Source of the DNA: a virus
Length of the DNA stretch: 64,000 nt
Reading direction: 5' to 3' (one strand)
IMG/VR virus record: IMGVR_UViG_3300036715_002842
Location: 41,576-105,575 of that record
The notes beneath the pieces are model-generated. The model ran no database searches, was not told the origin of the DNA, and saw only the letters and a program-made list of their open reading frames with translations. Shown here one piece after another: positions 51,026 to 59,758 of this stretch. The position numbers were made by a program, and so were the translations under genes. Within the stretch, counting starts at the first letter, position 1. Each line of letters begins with the position of its first letter.

Positions 51026-52126
51026 ATGGTTTCAAAACTTCAGCGGTTGCCGCAAGACCTTGGAATCCTGGGTTGGGACTCAGTCTCCCCGACCTTTTTC
51101 TGTGCCTGGATCTCCAATATCCCTTGCGTGTTTATTGGAGATCCAGGAGCGGCAAAAACTACCTTTCAGGTTCGTTTTGCTAGAGCTCTTGAATTGAAGC
51201 TAGACGTATTAGATTTGCAGTATCTTTCAACTACTAGACTCTTGGGCATACCAAACCCGGAAAAACTACGTGTTTCAGTTCTTGAGTACGTGGGCGGTCT
51301 ACTTTCTACAAAACCAGATGTGGTCATTCTAGATGAGTTGAATCGTTGTCAAGATCAGGTTCAGGGCATTATTCTAGAGTTTCTTCGTGAAGGTAGATTG
51401 AACAACAGCTACCTCAAGTGCAAGAGAGTAGCAAGTTGTAACCCACCAGCAAACAATCTCGTGGGAGTTCATTACTTAGATTACGCACAGGCCACTCGTC
51501 TGATTCATATCTCAATTCCGAATCTATCGATCTCCCTGCGCGAACAGTTCATTGATGATTGGAACGTTCAGTTCGTTACAACACCTGAAACGAAGCTTCT
51601 TTGTCAGGAACTTAATTCGCTGGAGCTTCTCAAGCCCAACCCAGCACACGTTAAGTCCATCGCAATCGCCTTGCTCGATTCATTCAACAATATTCCTGTT
51701 TCCGGGCGGCAAATTGATCTTCTGTTGCGACTTCTGTCCGCTAGCTGGACTCTCGAGACCAACGGGTTCCATAGTTTCACTGGTCTGGACATCGCAAGAC
51801 TTGGCGCTTCAATCGTTCCATTCCAGTTAACTAGAAACAGCTGGAATATTACTGACGGGGAGCTTTTCGCTACCCAGATGTCCAAGAAACTGCCGGATTT
51901 CCCATGGAAGTCAGAAGAAGTAATCAAAACCCAGAATTTATCAGTTCAAGTTGAACAAACGCAAATGAAGTTTCAAATGATGGAAATCGAATCAATCCTT
52001 CCACATTGTAAAGGAACTTCTTTAGAGAATTTCATTGCGTTTGAGGTCTTTGTTGCGAAGGCAGCGTCCGACCCCAGGTTCCAGGTTGAGTTCGATAACT
52101 GGAACCTTCTCGAAAAGTTGAGGTAA
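51026..52126 (+). CDS. MoxR-type AAA+ ATPase
   Basis: 366 aa. Walker A GDPGAAKT (39-46), Walker B VVILDELNRCQDQVQG (D103, E104), then sensor-like ASCNPPANN (where MoxR proteins have ATQNP). MoxR ATPases act as chaperone-like remodelers together with a VWA partner, which is the preceding gene here. Its last codons (K-L-R-stop) lie in a 16-bp sequence repeated 355 bases downstream, beyond the TnpB remnant. The distal part of the gene is more AT-rich. Confidence 0.82.
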   Translation: MVSKLQRLPQDLGILGWDSVSPTFFCAWISNIPCVFIGDPGAAKTTFQVRFARALELKLDVLDLQYLSTTRLLGIPNPEKLRVSVLEYVGGLLSTKPDVVILDELNRCQDQVQGIILEFLREGRLNNSYLKCKRVASCNPPANNLVGVHYLDYAQATRLIHISIPNLSISLREQFIDDWNVQFVTTPETKLLCQELNSLELLKPNPAHVKSIAIALLDSFNNIPVSGRQIDLLLRLLSASWTLETNGFHSFTGLDIARLGASIVPFQLTRNSWNITDGELFATQMSKKLPDFPWKSEEVIKTQNLSVQVEQTQMKFQMMEIESILPHCKGTSLENFIAFEVFVAKAASDPRFQVEFDNWNLLEKLR

Positions 52127-52128
52127 CG
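52113..52128 (+). repeat. Direct repeat flanking the TnpB remnant, left copy
   Basis: AAAAGTTGAGGTAACG; includes the last codons and stop of the AAA gene. Identical to 52468-52483. Confidence 0.88.
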
Positions 52129-52139
52129 CAAAGGATTCT

Positions 52140-52457
52140 AGAGCTTATCAATTCCGACTGTATCCCAACGAAGCTCAGAAAGCTAAGTTGAAAAAGGATT
52201 TTGGTACTTATAGATGGCTTTGGAATCAATACACGGCTCGTTGGCAAGGTAAGGTAGTTCTGAAAGTGGATCATTGGTTTCCTTCCAGCCAGCTTTGCCA
52301 CAAATGTTACAACCAACAGAAATTGTCGCAGGGCTACTCGGTTACTGCGGATGGAGGCACGGTAAGACCTCGTGGTAGGCGCAAGTCAACTACGAGGCTG
52401 GTACTTGTGAAATCCAAAAAACCCCTAGATTTATATCACAATCCTCAAAATTTATAG
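52140..52457 (+). pseudogene. TnpB (IS200/IS605-type) remnant with internal deletions
   Basis: One frame contains three pieces of a TnpB protein in the right order. The first is the N-terminus (RAYQFRLYPNEAQKAKLKKD, FGTYRWLWNQY), then the late core and first half of the zinc ribbon (KVDHWFPSSQLCHKCYNQQK). Last is a C-terminal tail (VTADGGTVRPRGRR). Nearly all of the RuvC-like core with its catalytic acids and the second half of the ribbon are gone: about 105 codons remain of about 400. No normal start codon is left (only TTG at 52188). No tnpA is nearby. Confidence 0.8.
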
Positions 52458-52467
52458 ACCCTTAATT

Positions 52468-52483
52468 AAAAGTTGAGGTAACG
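52468..52483 (+). repeat. Direct repeat flanking the TnpB remnant, right copy
   Basis: Identical to 52113-52128. Confidence 0.88.
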
Positions 52484-52499
52484 TAAAAATATAACTTCT

Positions 52500-52535
52500 G
52501 AATCCTCTCTGATTATCAAATGGGAGGATTCTACT
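52500..52535 (+). terminator. Possible terminator before the head operon
   Basis: GAATCCTC (52500-52507) pairs with GAGGATTC (52524-52531), followed by TACTTTC. The T-run is poor; it lies where the AAA transcript would end. Confidence 0.45.
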
Positions 52536-52567
52536 TTCAACCATCCATTTTACCCTAGGAGGTTAGC

Positions 52568-53665
52568 ATGGCAAAGTTCCAAGACCTGCTTCCCACCGGC
52601 AAGAAAAATCCTCGTGCTACTTCGGTCACCGCAAATCGTCGGAAAGCTGACGACGAAATGCCAACCGATTTAGCCGCGCCGGGGGAAACTGAAGCCGTAG
52701 AGAACACTGAGGTCCCAGAGGACGCAGTGGAAATCGATGGCAAGATCTACACAACCGTCGAAGGTGACCTGCTTGTGGTCCCCGACGAGCCCCTAGTTGT
52801 TGAGGGCCTCGACGAGCCCCTTCACCAGGTTGAGATCTCCCTCGTTTCCGAGGAAGAGGTTGCTCCTGCTGAAGCAGCTCCTGCCGACCTGGCAACTGAG
52901 CCCGCGGGTGAGTCCAAGCACGCTGAGGGGGATGAGGCCGATGAGGATCTGTATGAGAGCATGGTAGCTTTCGACGATCCTTCCACCCACTCCGCTTTCT
53001 TCAAGGGCGGATCTGAGGCCAATCCAACTTGGTACCTCACCTTCAATGGCGACCTGAAGGCCCACGTGGCATTCAGCGACCAGGCCTCCGACGACAAGTT
53101 CAAGGAGTTCTTCGCCAGCGACAACTTCCCCGCAAAGGTGAAGGACACCGCACGTTCCCTGGGTTGGGGCAAGGTCCTGTCCAGCTTGAAGGCCAAGATC
53201 TACTCGGCCAAGAACGTAAAGGCCATGCCCGAGAAGATCGACATGGCAGCTCTGCGCGAAGAAGTTCGCACGGAGATCAAGAACAACATCGGCCTGGCAT
53301 ACTCTGCCATGGTTGGTTCGCTCCGCACCAATCCCATCGCCGCAACCCTCTTCGAGGCAGTGCGCGAGAGCGGAATGGAAGCCCCTGAGGTCTTCACCGC
53401 CTCGGTAATCCAGGCATCGGCCGGAGAGTTTGTCAACTCCCTGCTCGACACCGTGGATGAGGTGGCTGGCATGAGCAAGCAGGTACAGGGCGAGTTCAAG
53501 AACCTGATCGCACGGACGATCGTTCCTGTCGAGTCCCGTCCTACTTACACCCCTGACAAGGCGTTCATGGCTAAGCTCCAGGAGAACAGTGTCCCTGTCG
53601 CTCCCGTAGCCTCCACCGACGCGCCCAAAACCTCAACCCGCCGTTTCGCTGGCATTCTTTCCTAA
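52568..53665 (+). CDS. Probable head scaffold or prohead core protein
   Basis: 365 aa; very strong TAGGAGG site. The N-terminal 130 residues are acidic, Pro/Ala/Glu-rich and likely disordered, and a helical C-terminal half follows (KIDMAALREEVRTEIKNN). Such proteins just upstream of a major capsid gene are usually scaffolds or core proteins. No protease motif is visible. Strong GC-rich codon use suggests high expression. Confidence 0.55.
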   Translation: MAKFQDLLPTGKKNPRATSVTANRRKADDEMPTDLAAPGETEAVENTEVPEDAVEIDGKIYTTVEGDLLVVPDEPLVVEGLDEPLHQVEISLVSEEEVAPAEAAPADLATEPAGESKHAEGDEADEDLYESMVAFDDPSTHSAFFKGGSEANPTWYLTFNGDLKAHVAFSDQASDDKFKEFFASDNFPAKVKDTARSLGWGKVLSSLKAKIYSAKNVKAMPEKIDMAALREEVRTEIKNNIGLAYSAMVGSLRTNPIAATLFEAVRESGMEAPEVFTASVIQASAGEFVNSLLDTVDEVAGMSKQVQGEFKNLIARTIVPVESRPTYTPDKAFMAKLQENSVPVAPVASTDAPKTSTRRFAGILS

Positions 53666-53678
53666 GAGGAGGTAATAC

Positions 53679-54362
53679 ATGTTAGATCTCACCCGTATCC
53701 AAGGTGGAACCATGATCCCGGAGATCCCTCTGGCTCTTGGCGTCAACCCTGACGAGTCCGGTCTGGCTTTCGTCCGCGTCGCCGATGTACAGGGCAACGA
53801 GGCCATCAAGCCATCTACCGGAGCTGTTGGCGAAATCTTCGTCGGCGTCGCCTATCTGGACAAGCACGCTGCCGCCACTGGCGTTCGTGTGGGCTACCGC
53901 GTTCTGGTGCCTGCTTCGAATCCCCTGAGCGTCACCCTGCCCGATCAGATCGGTATCAGCAACCTGAAGGTCGTCAGCGCCACCGGCGTTGTGGCCCCAG
54001 CAGCTGACTACACCCTGGCTGGCAATGTGCTGACCTTCGTTGCCGGCTATGCCAGCACCGAGCAGTTCCTTTCCTACAACTACACCCTGAGTCAGTCGCA
54101 GCTCACGGCGCTGGGCATTAGCCCCGTTCCCTCTGCGGCTTCCTTCCTGGGTAAGATGGCCGTCCTGGCTGGCACCGTTCGCGTCTTCGTATCGAACTTC
54201 GATGCAAGCGCTGACTTCGCCATCACCGGCGCCAACTCCCAGGTGACTCTGGCAGCGGATGGTATGTTCTCTGTCGGTGGCGCAACTGCCATCGGTCACT
54301 GCTTCCACGTGCCAACTGCTCAGGATCCTTATCTGGGTGTTGAGTTCACGACTGGCAAGTAA
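53679..54362 (+). CDS. Probable head decoration/structural protein
   Basis: 227 aa; AGAGGAGG site. Ala/Val/Gly/Thr-rich, beta-rich throughout (for example VGYRVLVPASNPLSVTLPDQ), with strong codon bias. Sits between the candidate scaffold and the capsid gene. No specific family recognised. Confidence 0.6.
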   Translation: MLDLTRIQGGTMIPEIPLALGVNPDESGLAFVRVADVQGNEAIKPSTGAVGEIFVGVAYLDKHAAATGVRVGYRVLVPASNPLSVTLPDQIGISNLKVVSATGVVAPAADYTLAGNVLTFVAGYASTEQFLSYNYTLSQSQLTALGISPVPSAASFLGKMAVLAGTVRVFVSNFDASADFAITGANSQVTLAADGMFSVGGATAIGHCFHVPTAQDPYLGVEFTTGK

Positions 54363-54392
54363 ACCACAACCCCATCTGAGGAAAGGATCGTC

Positions 54393-54962
54393 ATGCTGAG
54401 AACCGCTAAATCCTTAGATGGGCTGGTTGAGTCGATCAACGCCTTGAAGAAAGTTCATCGGTTTGCCGCATTGGTAACCGATGAGAAACTCCAGGAGCTA
54501 CTTTCTAAGTCTTCGGACCAGAAGCTAGCAAAAAGAGCTTCAATCGTTGGTTCCCACGCCAGTCCAGACTACGCCCGGGCGTTGCTGGCTGCTACAATCC
54601 GCGAGATCCAGAAGATTTCGGATCTCGCGGATGTAGAAACTGACTTCCCCGAGATGGTTCCTCCCACCGAGGAAGCACCTGCAGAAGGTGGGGAAGAGGC
54701 ACCAGTAGTTTCGGAAGAGGCTCCCGCCGCCGTCCCTGCTGAGGCACTTCTTGCAGAACCTGAGGTAGAAGTTGCCGTAGAAGGTGAAGGAGTTGAGCTG
54801 GTCCATGCAGAGGACAGCAAACTCTACATGGTACTGCCCAATTCGACAGTGTTGAAACTGTCCGACGCTTCACCAGAGGAAGCCAAAGTCGCAATGGCTC
54901 TTCTCAAACAGGCAAAGTCTACTTCCAACCCAAGTCAACCCATCCCCGCTGTGCAGCGTTAA
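54393..54962 (+). CDS. Unknown head-operon protein
   Basis: 189 aa; GAGGAAAGG site. Helical N-terminal third (NALKKVHRFAALVTDEKLQE), a central acidic Pro/Ala/Glu-rich region (about 85-140) and a short C-terminal domain. May be a second scaffold or assembly factor; its acidic centre resembles that of gene 52568. Confidence 0.6.
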   Translation: MLRTAKSLDGLVESINALKKVHRFAALVTDEKLQELLSKSSDQKLAKRASIVGSHASPDYARALLAATIREIQKISDLADVETDFPEMVPPTEEAPAEGGEEAPVVSEEAPAAVPAEALLAEPEVEVAVEGEGVELVHAEDSKLYMVLPNSTVLKLSDASPEEAKVAMALLKQAKSTSNPSQPIPAVQR

Positions 54963-54978
54963 CTTCCAGGAGGAATCC

Positions 54979-56097
54979 ATGTCAGCTGTAGCACCTCAAA
55001 ACCCCTTCATTGTGAAAGCAACTGGCGAACCAGTTGAGTCTCTGAAGGTTCTCGCACCGACTAGCGACGGTCGGATGCAGGAATCCCGTGACTCCCTGGT
55101 AGGCGCCGGCGGAGAAATCAATGCCTATTCCCGCAAGGATGCAATGGGCGTGATCTCCGGCCTGATGGCACGCGCAAGCTCCGGCGAGCTCACTCGTCAG
55201 GCTTCCGTGGCCCGTCAGTCTGCCCTCAACAAGTTAGCCGCGGAAATCCGTCAGGCTTACGTCAACCGCGACGCCGCTAACTTCGGCATGCTGGGTGAGG
55301 AAATCACCAACGAAATCCGCATGACCGTAGCACGTACCGGCTTCATTCGCCGCTTCCTGCAAGAGCGCGAGCTCGAGCCCGGCGAAGAGACCAAGATCTA
55401 CCTGCGCAAGCAGGACACCTTGGCCTTCACCTTGGAAACTGATTCCATGGTGCCCCGTTCGCACATCAAGCAGCGCGAAGTGTACCTCCGTGAGTACTAC
55501 GTCTCCAGCAACATCCAGATCGAAGAGAAGGAAATCGCTCGTCTGCGCGTAGACCTTCTCCAGGAAAAGCTGGAAGATGGGCACGAAATGGTTCAGGTCC
55601 AGGAAGATCGCCAGATGAAGATCCTGGCCGATGCAGCTTCCAGCGCCCTGAACGTGCCAATGTACTTCAGCTCCCTGACCCCTGCGGTCTACCAGAGCCT
55701 GAAGAACCAGGTCGAGAGCCGTGGTGTGCCGGTCAGCGCTTGCTGGCTCGCCAACAACCTCTGGAACGACATCGTTGCCGATCCAGACTTTGTCAACTGG
55801 TTCGATCCCGTTACCAAGCATGAGCTGATCCTCACCGGTGAACTCGGATCTATGCTGGGCGTGGCAATCCACACCGACGCATTCATCGACTCCCAACTCC
55901 GCGTTCTTTCCCGGGGCGACATCTACTTCTTCGGTAAGCCTGGTACACTCGGCCAGTTCCTTATCCGCAAGCAGCTGTCCAGCCAGGAACTGAACCACGG
56001 CCTGATTGGTGTCCCTGCACGTGGCTGGTACCTGATGGAGATCGTGGCTCCTGCGATCGTCAATGCTAATGCGGTGGCTAGGGGGACGAAACTCTGA
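54979..56097 (+). CDS. Major capsid protein (HK97 fold, probable)
   Basis: 372 aa; CAGGAGG site. Position at the end of the head operon, size, and strong codon bias fit a major capsid protein. A long helical segment (about 60-110) precedes an E-loop-like part (ELEPGEETKIYLRKQDTLAF). Then come P-domain-like stretches (EEKEIARLRVDLLQEKLEDG; ALNVPMYFSSLTPAVYQSLK) and a C-terminal part (GSMLGVAIHTDAFID; GDIYFFGKPGTLGQF) of the type seen in HK97-fold capsids. A strong terminator follows. Confidence 0.72.
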   Translation: MSAVAPQNPFIVKATGEPVESLKVLAPTSDGRMQESRDSLVGAGGEINAYSRKDAMGVISGLMARASSGELTRQASVARQSALNKLAAEIRQAYVNRDAANFGMLGEEITNEIRMTVARTGFIRRFLQERELEPGEETKIYLRKQDTLAFTLETDSMVPRSHIKQREVYLREYYVSSNIQIEEKEIARLRVDLLQEKLEDGHEMVQVQEDRQMKILADAASSALNVPMYFSSLTPAVYQSLKNQVESRGVPVSACWLANNLWNDIVADPDFVNWFDPVTKHELILTGELGSMLGVAIHTDAFIDSQLRVLSRGDIYFFGKPGTLGQFLIRKQLSSQELNHGLIGVPARGWYLMEIVAPAIVNANAVARGTKL

Positions 56098-56137
56098 GGC
56101 TAGGATCCAAGTAGTAATCCAGGTTTCAAGGTTAAAA

Positions 56138-56168
56138 TGGGGGAGGGAGAGATCCTTCCCCCATTTTT
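56138..56168 (+). terminator. Rho-independent terminator after the capsid gene
   Basis: TGGGGGA (56138-56144) pairs with TCCCCCA (56157-56163), extended by GG/CC, and is followed by TTTTT. Confidence 0.85.
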
Positions 56169-56180
56169 ATCGAGAAAAAT

Positions 56181-57200
56181 ATGATTGGAATCTATCGTAT
56201 TTTGAATTTGAACACTTCGAAAAGTTACGTTGGTTCTGCGGTAGATATCAAGAAACGTTGGAGCGGTCATCTACTTGAACTCCGTAAGAATGTTCATCAC
56301 TCTCCAAAGCTTCAGAACTCGTGGAACAAGCATGGCAAGGATGCTTTCAGATTTGAGGTTCTTCAGGAATGTGAAGAGGATAGGCTGAACTGGCTTGAAG
56401 CTTTCTGGAGTCAGAAGCTTGATGCGGTGAACAATGGTTATTGCATGATTGCACTTACCCTTGATGGTGAGAGGGTGGTTCGTAGACACCATCCAGAATC
56501 TCGTAAACTACTCAAGTTGGCAGGAAAGAAGAATTGGTCTCTGAATCGGGAAAGCATGACTGCGAAAGCAATCGAACGTGGTAAAGATCCAGAGTTTCTC
56601 AAGAAGTTAAGTAGAGCCGGAAAGATTACCTGGGAAGTCAAAAGGGAACTTCTTACCCAGAAGTGTCATGAAAGATGTGCTACTGAAGAGTTCCGAGAAA
56701 AGCTAAGAAAAGCCGGTCGGGGTTTTCATAACCTACCTTCAGATCACCCTTCAAAACTTCAATGGATAGAATCCATGAAAAAGAACCGAAATACCGAAGA
56801 ATATAAAGAAGATCGTCGAAGAAAAATGCTTAAACTGTATGAGGATCATCCAGAACTTCGAGAGTTGGTAGGAAAGCAATTAAATACACTAGAAAATAGA
56901 GAGAAATTAAAAAAGAGACTCAATGACCCAGATGTGAAGGCTAAGCTAAAAGCTCCTCGTCACACTACTCCAGAATCTCGACAGAGGCTTTCTGATAACA
57001 TTCGAGAGTATTATGATAATCGAACCGAGGAGGAGCGTTTAGCTAGAAATGAAAAGTGTAAATGGAATGAGGAGAGATTTACAAAGTTTGCTGCTACAAT
57101 GGCTGGAAAACTCTGGTGGAAGAACGAAGAGTTGAAGAAAGCTACTAAGTCTTTGGAATGTCCGGGTGAGGGTTGGGTTCGAGGAAAGAAGTTAATCTAG
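56181..57200 (+). CDS. GIY-YIG homing endonuclease
   Basis: 339 aa, AT-rich. The nuclease domain is complete: GIYRILN (GIY), YVGSAVDIKKRWSGH (YIG variant YVG with catalytic Arg), NKHGKDAFRFEVLQ and E in NWLEAFWSQKLDAVNNGYC. From about residue 100 on it carries basic helical repeats like NUMOD3/IENR DNA-binding modules (TPESRQRLSDNIREYYDNRT). ATG lies 12 bases after the capsid terminator with no clear RBS. It is likely a free-standing mobile gene. Confidence 0.85.
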   Translation: MIGIYRILNLNTSKSYVGSAVDIKKRWSGHLLELRKNVHHSPKLQNSWNKHGKDAFRFEVLQECEEDRLNWLEAFWSQKLDAVNNGYCMIALTLDGERVVRRHHPESRKLLKLAGKKNWSLNRESMTAKAIERGKDPEFLKKLSRAGKITWEVKRELLTQKCHERCATEEFREKLRKAGRGFHNLPSDHPSKLQWIESMKKNRNTEEYKEDRRRKMLKLYEDHPELRELVGKQLNTLENREKLKKRLNDPDVKAKLKAPRHTTPESRQRLSDNIREYYDNRTEEERLARNEKCKWNEERFTKFAATMAGKLWWKNEELKKATKSLECPGEGWVRGKKLI

Positions 57201-57359
57201 TAAAAACCAATCGTCCGAATCCATCCAGTTCTCCGTCTTTTCAAGCCAAGGTCTTATAAATTGACCGTCCTCGTTGCAGAGATCGAATGCTTCAGCGTGG
57301 TTAGGTCGAGGATTCAATAAATCCTGGATTTCGATCCCTTCCCTTTTTGTATTCTTCTT
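57192..57359 (-). pseudogene. Minus-strand gene remnant between two homing endonucleases
   Basis: A stop-free minus frame of 55 codons without a start codon, ending at a TAA (57194-57192) that overlaps the end of the GIY-YIG gene. Its translation is protein-like (GIEIQDLLNPRPNHAEAFDL; GQFIRPWLEKTENWMDSDDW) and more natural than either plus frame. It looks like the C-terminal end of a lost gene. Family not recognised. Confidence 0.4.
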
Positions 57360-57377
57360 TCAGGGTTAGATTAGTGT

Positions 57378-59138
57378 ATGGATTTTTTAAGCGAACTTCG
57401 AAAAGTGGCCATTAACGAATCTGGAGTTTGGATTCGAGATTGGGTACTAGAAAAGAGGCACCCGGATCTTGTTAGTCAATTAAAAATCGAGACCAGCTTT
57501 TGCCCTGAAACTGTTTCGTTGCAATTCCGCTATCAGCTTTTAGATAGGGGTATGTCAAGTCTTCCAAAGTGCGGTACCTGTGGTAAGGATTTGATTGCTT
57601 TCAAATCTTACTGCAATACGAAATGTGCTAACAACGCACCTCATAGAATTGAAGAACAAAGAGCTTCAGCGGATCAACTACATACCAAGGTTGCAAGAGA
57701 AAAAGCAATCAAAACCTGTCAAAAGAAGTATGGTGCGGATTTTCCTTTTCAAAGCCCAGGTATTCAAGAAAAAGCTTCAGAAAGGATTTTTGAACGTTTC
57801 GGTGCCTCATCGGCGATGCAGGATGCTACAATTCTTTCTAAAGCTCGGGCTACCTGGGATGCTAAAACCGAAGAGGAGCTAACAACCATTCAGCAGCGAA
57901 GGGAACTCTCCACTCTTCAATCAACTGGTAGTCGGTGGGCGTTTCTTACGAAAGAGTCTGTTACCAGGTTGACTAGAACCGCTTGGTTACCTGAGACACG
58001 AAAGAAGAGAATTCAGACTAACCTCGAAAGATGGGGCCATGATCATCCAACAAAAAATCTGCTTGTTCGAAGAAAATTGGAAATCAAGAGATATCCGGCA
58101 GAGGTTCTAGATAAACTGGAAAGTAAAGAATTCTGGCTGGACCAGTACTTCGAAAAGAAATTACCTCTTTATCAAATTGCAGAAAATCTTGGTGTAAACG
58201 ATACAAATATTGCAAGCTACTTTTATCGGTTTGGCTTTGAAGTTAGAGAATCCTCTTTTGTTTCTAATGAGGAGGTTGATTTCAGGGCATTCCTTCTATC
58301 CGCCATAGATGGGGAAGAGGTACATATCAACTGTAAATTCTCGGAAATTTCAGAGGATTCAACCTTACCAAGACAAGAGTTGGATCTCTATCTACCAAAT
58401 AGAAAACTAGCTTTCGAGTACAATGGAATTTGGTACCACGACGAGTATCATGGGAGGGATAAAAATTACCATCTTAGAAAAACCCTCGAGTGCGAGCGGC
58501 TTGGGGTAAGACTCATTCACGTATGGTCAGATGATTGGATTCTCAAAAGAGATTGCATGATCTCGAAGATTCTTGCTTTGTTAGGTCAAAGTTCTAAGCG
58601 TGTGTACGCTAGAAACTGTGAAGTCCTAAGCGTAGATAAGACTTCTAAAGCAGAATTTTATAGGCAACACCATATTAAGGGTAATGGTGGAGGAAGCATT
58701 GATCTGGGCCTCTTTCACCAAGACCAGCTAGTAGCCTGCATGACTTTGAAAGACATGAAGGACGGAATTTACGACCTTAACCGTTACGCAACCTCTTGCA
58801 GTGTTGTAGGCGGATTCAGTAAATTACTCAGTCATTTCAAGAAAAATACTAATTGGTCAAAAATCTATACCTACGCAGATCGAAGTTGGAGTCGTGGGGA
58901 CGTGTATCTAAAATCTGGTTTCAGCCTTGTTGGTGAGACTGAACCAGAGTTCTATGGTGTTGAGGGTGTTAAGCGAATCAACCGCTTACACTACACGAAG
59001 GAACTTCTTTCGAAGATTCTTCCATCTTATAGAGATGATTTGTCCCAACTAGGAAATCTGCGTGCTTCTAATATTCCAATTCTTTGGGGTTGTGGACAGT
59101 TGAAATTTGAAATCTCTAAATCCACCTTGACATTTTAA
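57378..59138 (+). CDS. Large homing endonuclease, Vsr/EDxHD-like (copy 3)
   Basis: 586 aa, AT-rich. N-terminal zinc-finger-like part (C-x2-C in PKCGTCGKD, then YCNTKC), fewer and more diverged repeats (KTCQKKYGADFPFQ, FERFGASSAM, LERWGHDHPT) and an HTH-like block (LYQIAENLGVNDTN). The nuclease core follows (ELDLYLPNRKLAFEYNGIWY, RLIHVWSDDW), then the common C-terminal domain (HHIKGNGGGSI, LNRYATSCSVVGG). The last codons (STLTF and stop) are formed by the -35 region of the next promoter. RBS poor. Confidence 0.8.
   Translation: MDFLSELRKVAINESGVWIRDWVLEKRHPDLVSQLKIETSFCPETVSLQFRYQLLDRGMSSLPKCGTCGKDLIAFKSYCNTKCANNAPHRIEEQRASADQLHTKVAREKAIKTCQKKYGADFPFQSPGIQEKASERIFERFGASSAMQDATILSKARATWDAKTEEELTTIQQRRELSTLQSTGSRWAFLTKESVTRLTRTAWLPETRKKRIQTNLERWGHDHPTKNLLVRRKLEIKRYPAEVLDKLESKEFWLDQYFEKKLPLYQIAENLGVNDTNIASYFYRFGFEVRESSFVSNEEVDFRAFLLSAIDGEEVHINCKFSEISEDSTLPRQELDLYLPNRKLAFEYNGIWYHDEYHGRDKNYHLRKTLECERLGVRLIHVWSDDWILKRDCMISKILALLGQSSKRVYARNCEVLSVDKTSKAEFYRQHHIKGNGGGSIDLGLFHQDQLVACMTLKDMKDGIYDLNRYATSCSVVGGFSKLLSHFKKNTNWSKIYTYADRSWSRGDVYLKSGFSLVGETEPEFYGVEGVKRINRLHYTKELLSKILPSYRDDLSQLGNLRASNIPILWGCGQLKFEISKSTLTF
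58782..58909 (+). repeat. 128-bp tract shared with homing endonuclease 2 (copy B)
   Basis: Partner of 23387-23514; three differences by eye. Confidence 0.85.
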
Positions 59139-59154
59139 TTGTCATCCGTATATT
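59127..59154 (+). promoter_or_regulatory. TTGACA promoter at the end of homing endonuclease 3
   Basis: TTGACA (59127-59132), 16-base spacer, TATATT (59149-59154). A shorter inverted repeat TGACA/TGTCA remains. The -35 overlaps the stop region of the endonuclease gene, as at rIIA/rIIB. Confidence 0.7.
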
Positions 59155-59173
59155 AGTGGGTGGAGATAGTCCT

Positions 59174-59350
59174 ATGTTGATCCGACTTCTTATTCTTTGG
59201 CTCCTTGCCATCTTCTTCACGTGGCTCCTGGGAACGTTCGGGATCAACACGTATCGAGCCTTCGGTGGGTATCCCCGGCTCGGGATGTTCGTTCTGCTTG
59301 GTCTCCTTGTGATTTGTCTGAATCTTCTGGAAGTCGGGGAGAAGGAATGA
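59174..59350 (+). CDS. 58-aa membrane protein
   Basis: ATG with GGTGGAG upstream, under the promoter at 59127. Two hydrophobic helices (LLILWLLAIFFTWLLGTFG, about 5-23; MFVLLGLLVICLNLL, about 39-53). Early-type small membrane protein of unknown role. Confidence 0.65.
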   Translation: MLIRLLILWLLAIFFTWLLGTFGINTYRAFGGYPRLGMFVLLGLLVICLNLLEVGEKE

Positions 59351-59395
59351 TCACCCTCGACGAAACAATCAAGATCTGAAAGTTTCCCTCGAAAC

Positions 59396-59428
59396 TACCC
59401 TTGACAATTTAATGGTCAAGGGTATATT
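59396..59428 (+). promoter_or_regulatory. TTGACA promoter with 10-bp inverted repeat
   Basis: TTGACA (59401-59406), 16-base spacer, TATATT (59423-59428). TACCCTTGAC (59396-59405) and GTCAAGGGTA (59415-59424) are perfectly inverted with the same 9-base loop as at rIIA. Confidence 0.78.
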
Positions 59429-59446
59429 TATTGGTGGGAGGCAACA

Positions 59447-59758
59447 ATGCGAACCATCGAGGTCAATCCCGCGAACTGGGTCAGCAAGGAAAATGTCAAG
59501 GTCAAGGTGACCAACGATGGCCGGTTCGAAGTCTACGGATACAAGTTCCGGATGGAGACCAAGCCCTGCATCGATCCGAAGGAAGATCTGGGTGCGTTCG
59601 CAACCGTGTTCATCAACCAGGGCGGCAAGGAAACCAAGGCGTTCAGCGGCTTCCAGATGAAGGCCGGTGGTGAATGGTGCTTCCATAGCTTGGGAGTGGA
59701 GCGTGAAGACAACGATCCCTTCGTCGCTGCCACCCAGATTATCTGCAACACTTTCTGA
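59447..59758 (+). CDS. Unknown 103-aa early-type protein
   Basis: ATG with GGGAGG upstream. Small beta-rich protein (EVNPANWVSKENVKVKVTND). No motif recognised. Its promoter, the closest relative of the rIIA promoter, suggests early and strong expression. Confidence 0.7.
   Translation: MRTIEVNPANWVSKENVKVKVTNDGRFEVYGYKFRMETKPCIDPKEDLGAFATVFINQGGKETKAFSGFQMKAGGEWCFHSLGVEREDNDPFVAATQIICNTF

Noticed and set aside
52113-52483. Target-site duplication of an IS605 insertion
   Set aside because: IS200/IS605 elements insert without duplicating the target; the 16-bp repeat must have another origin.
57192-57359. Terminase large-subunit C-terminus
   Set aside because: The PNHAEAF motif recalls terminase ends, but the similarity is too short to support a name.
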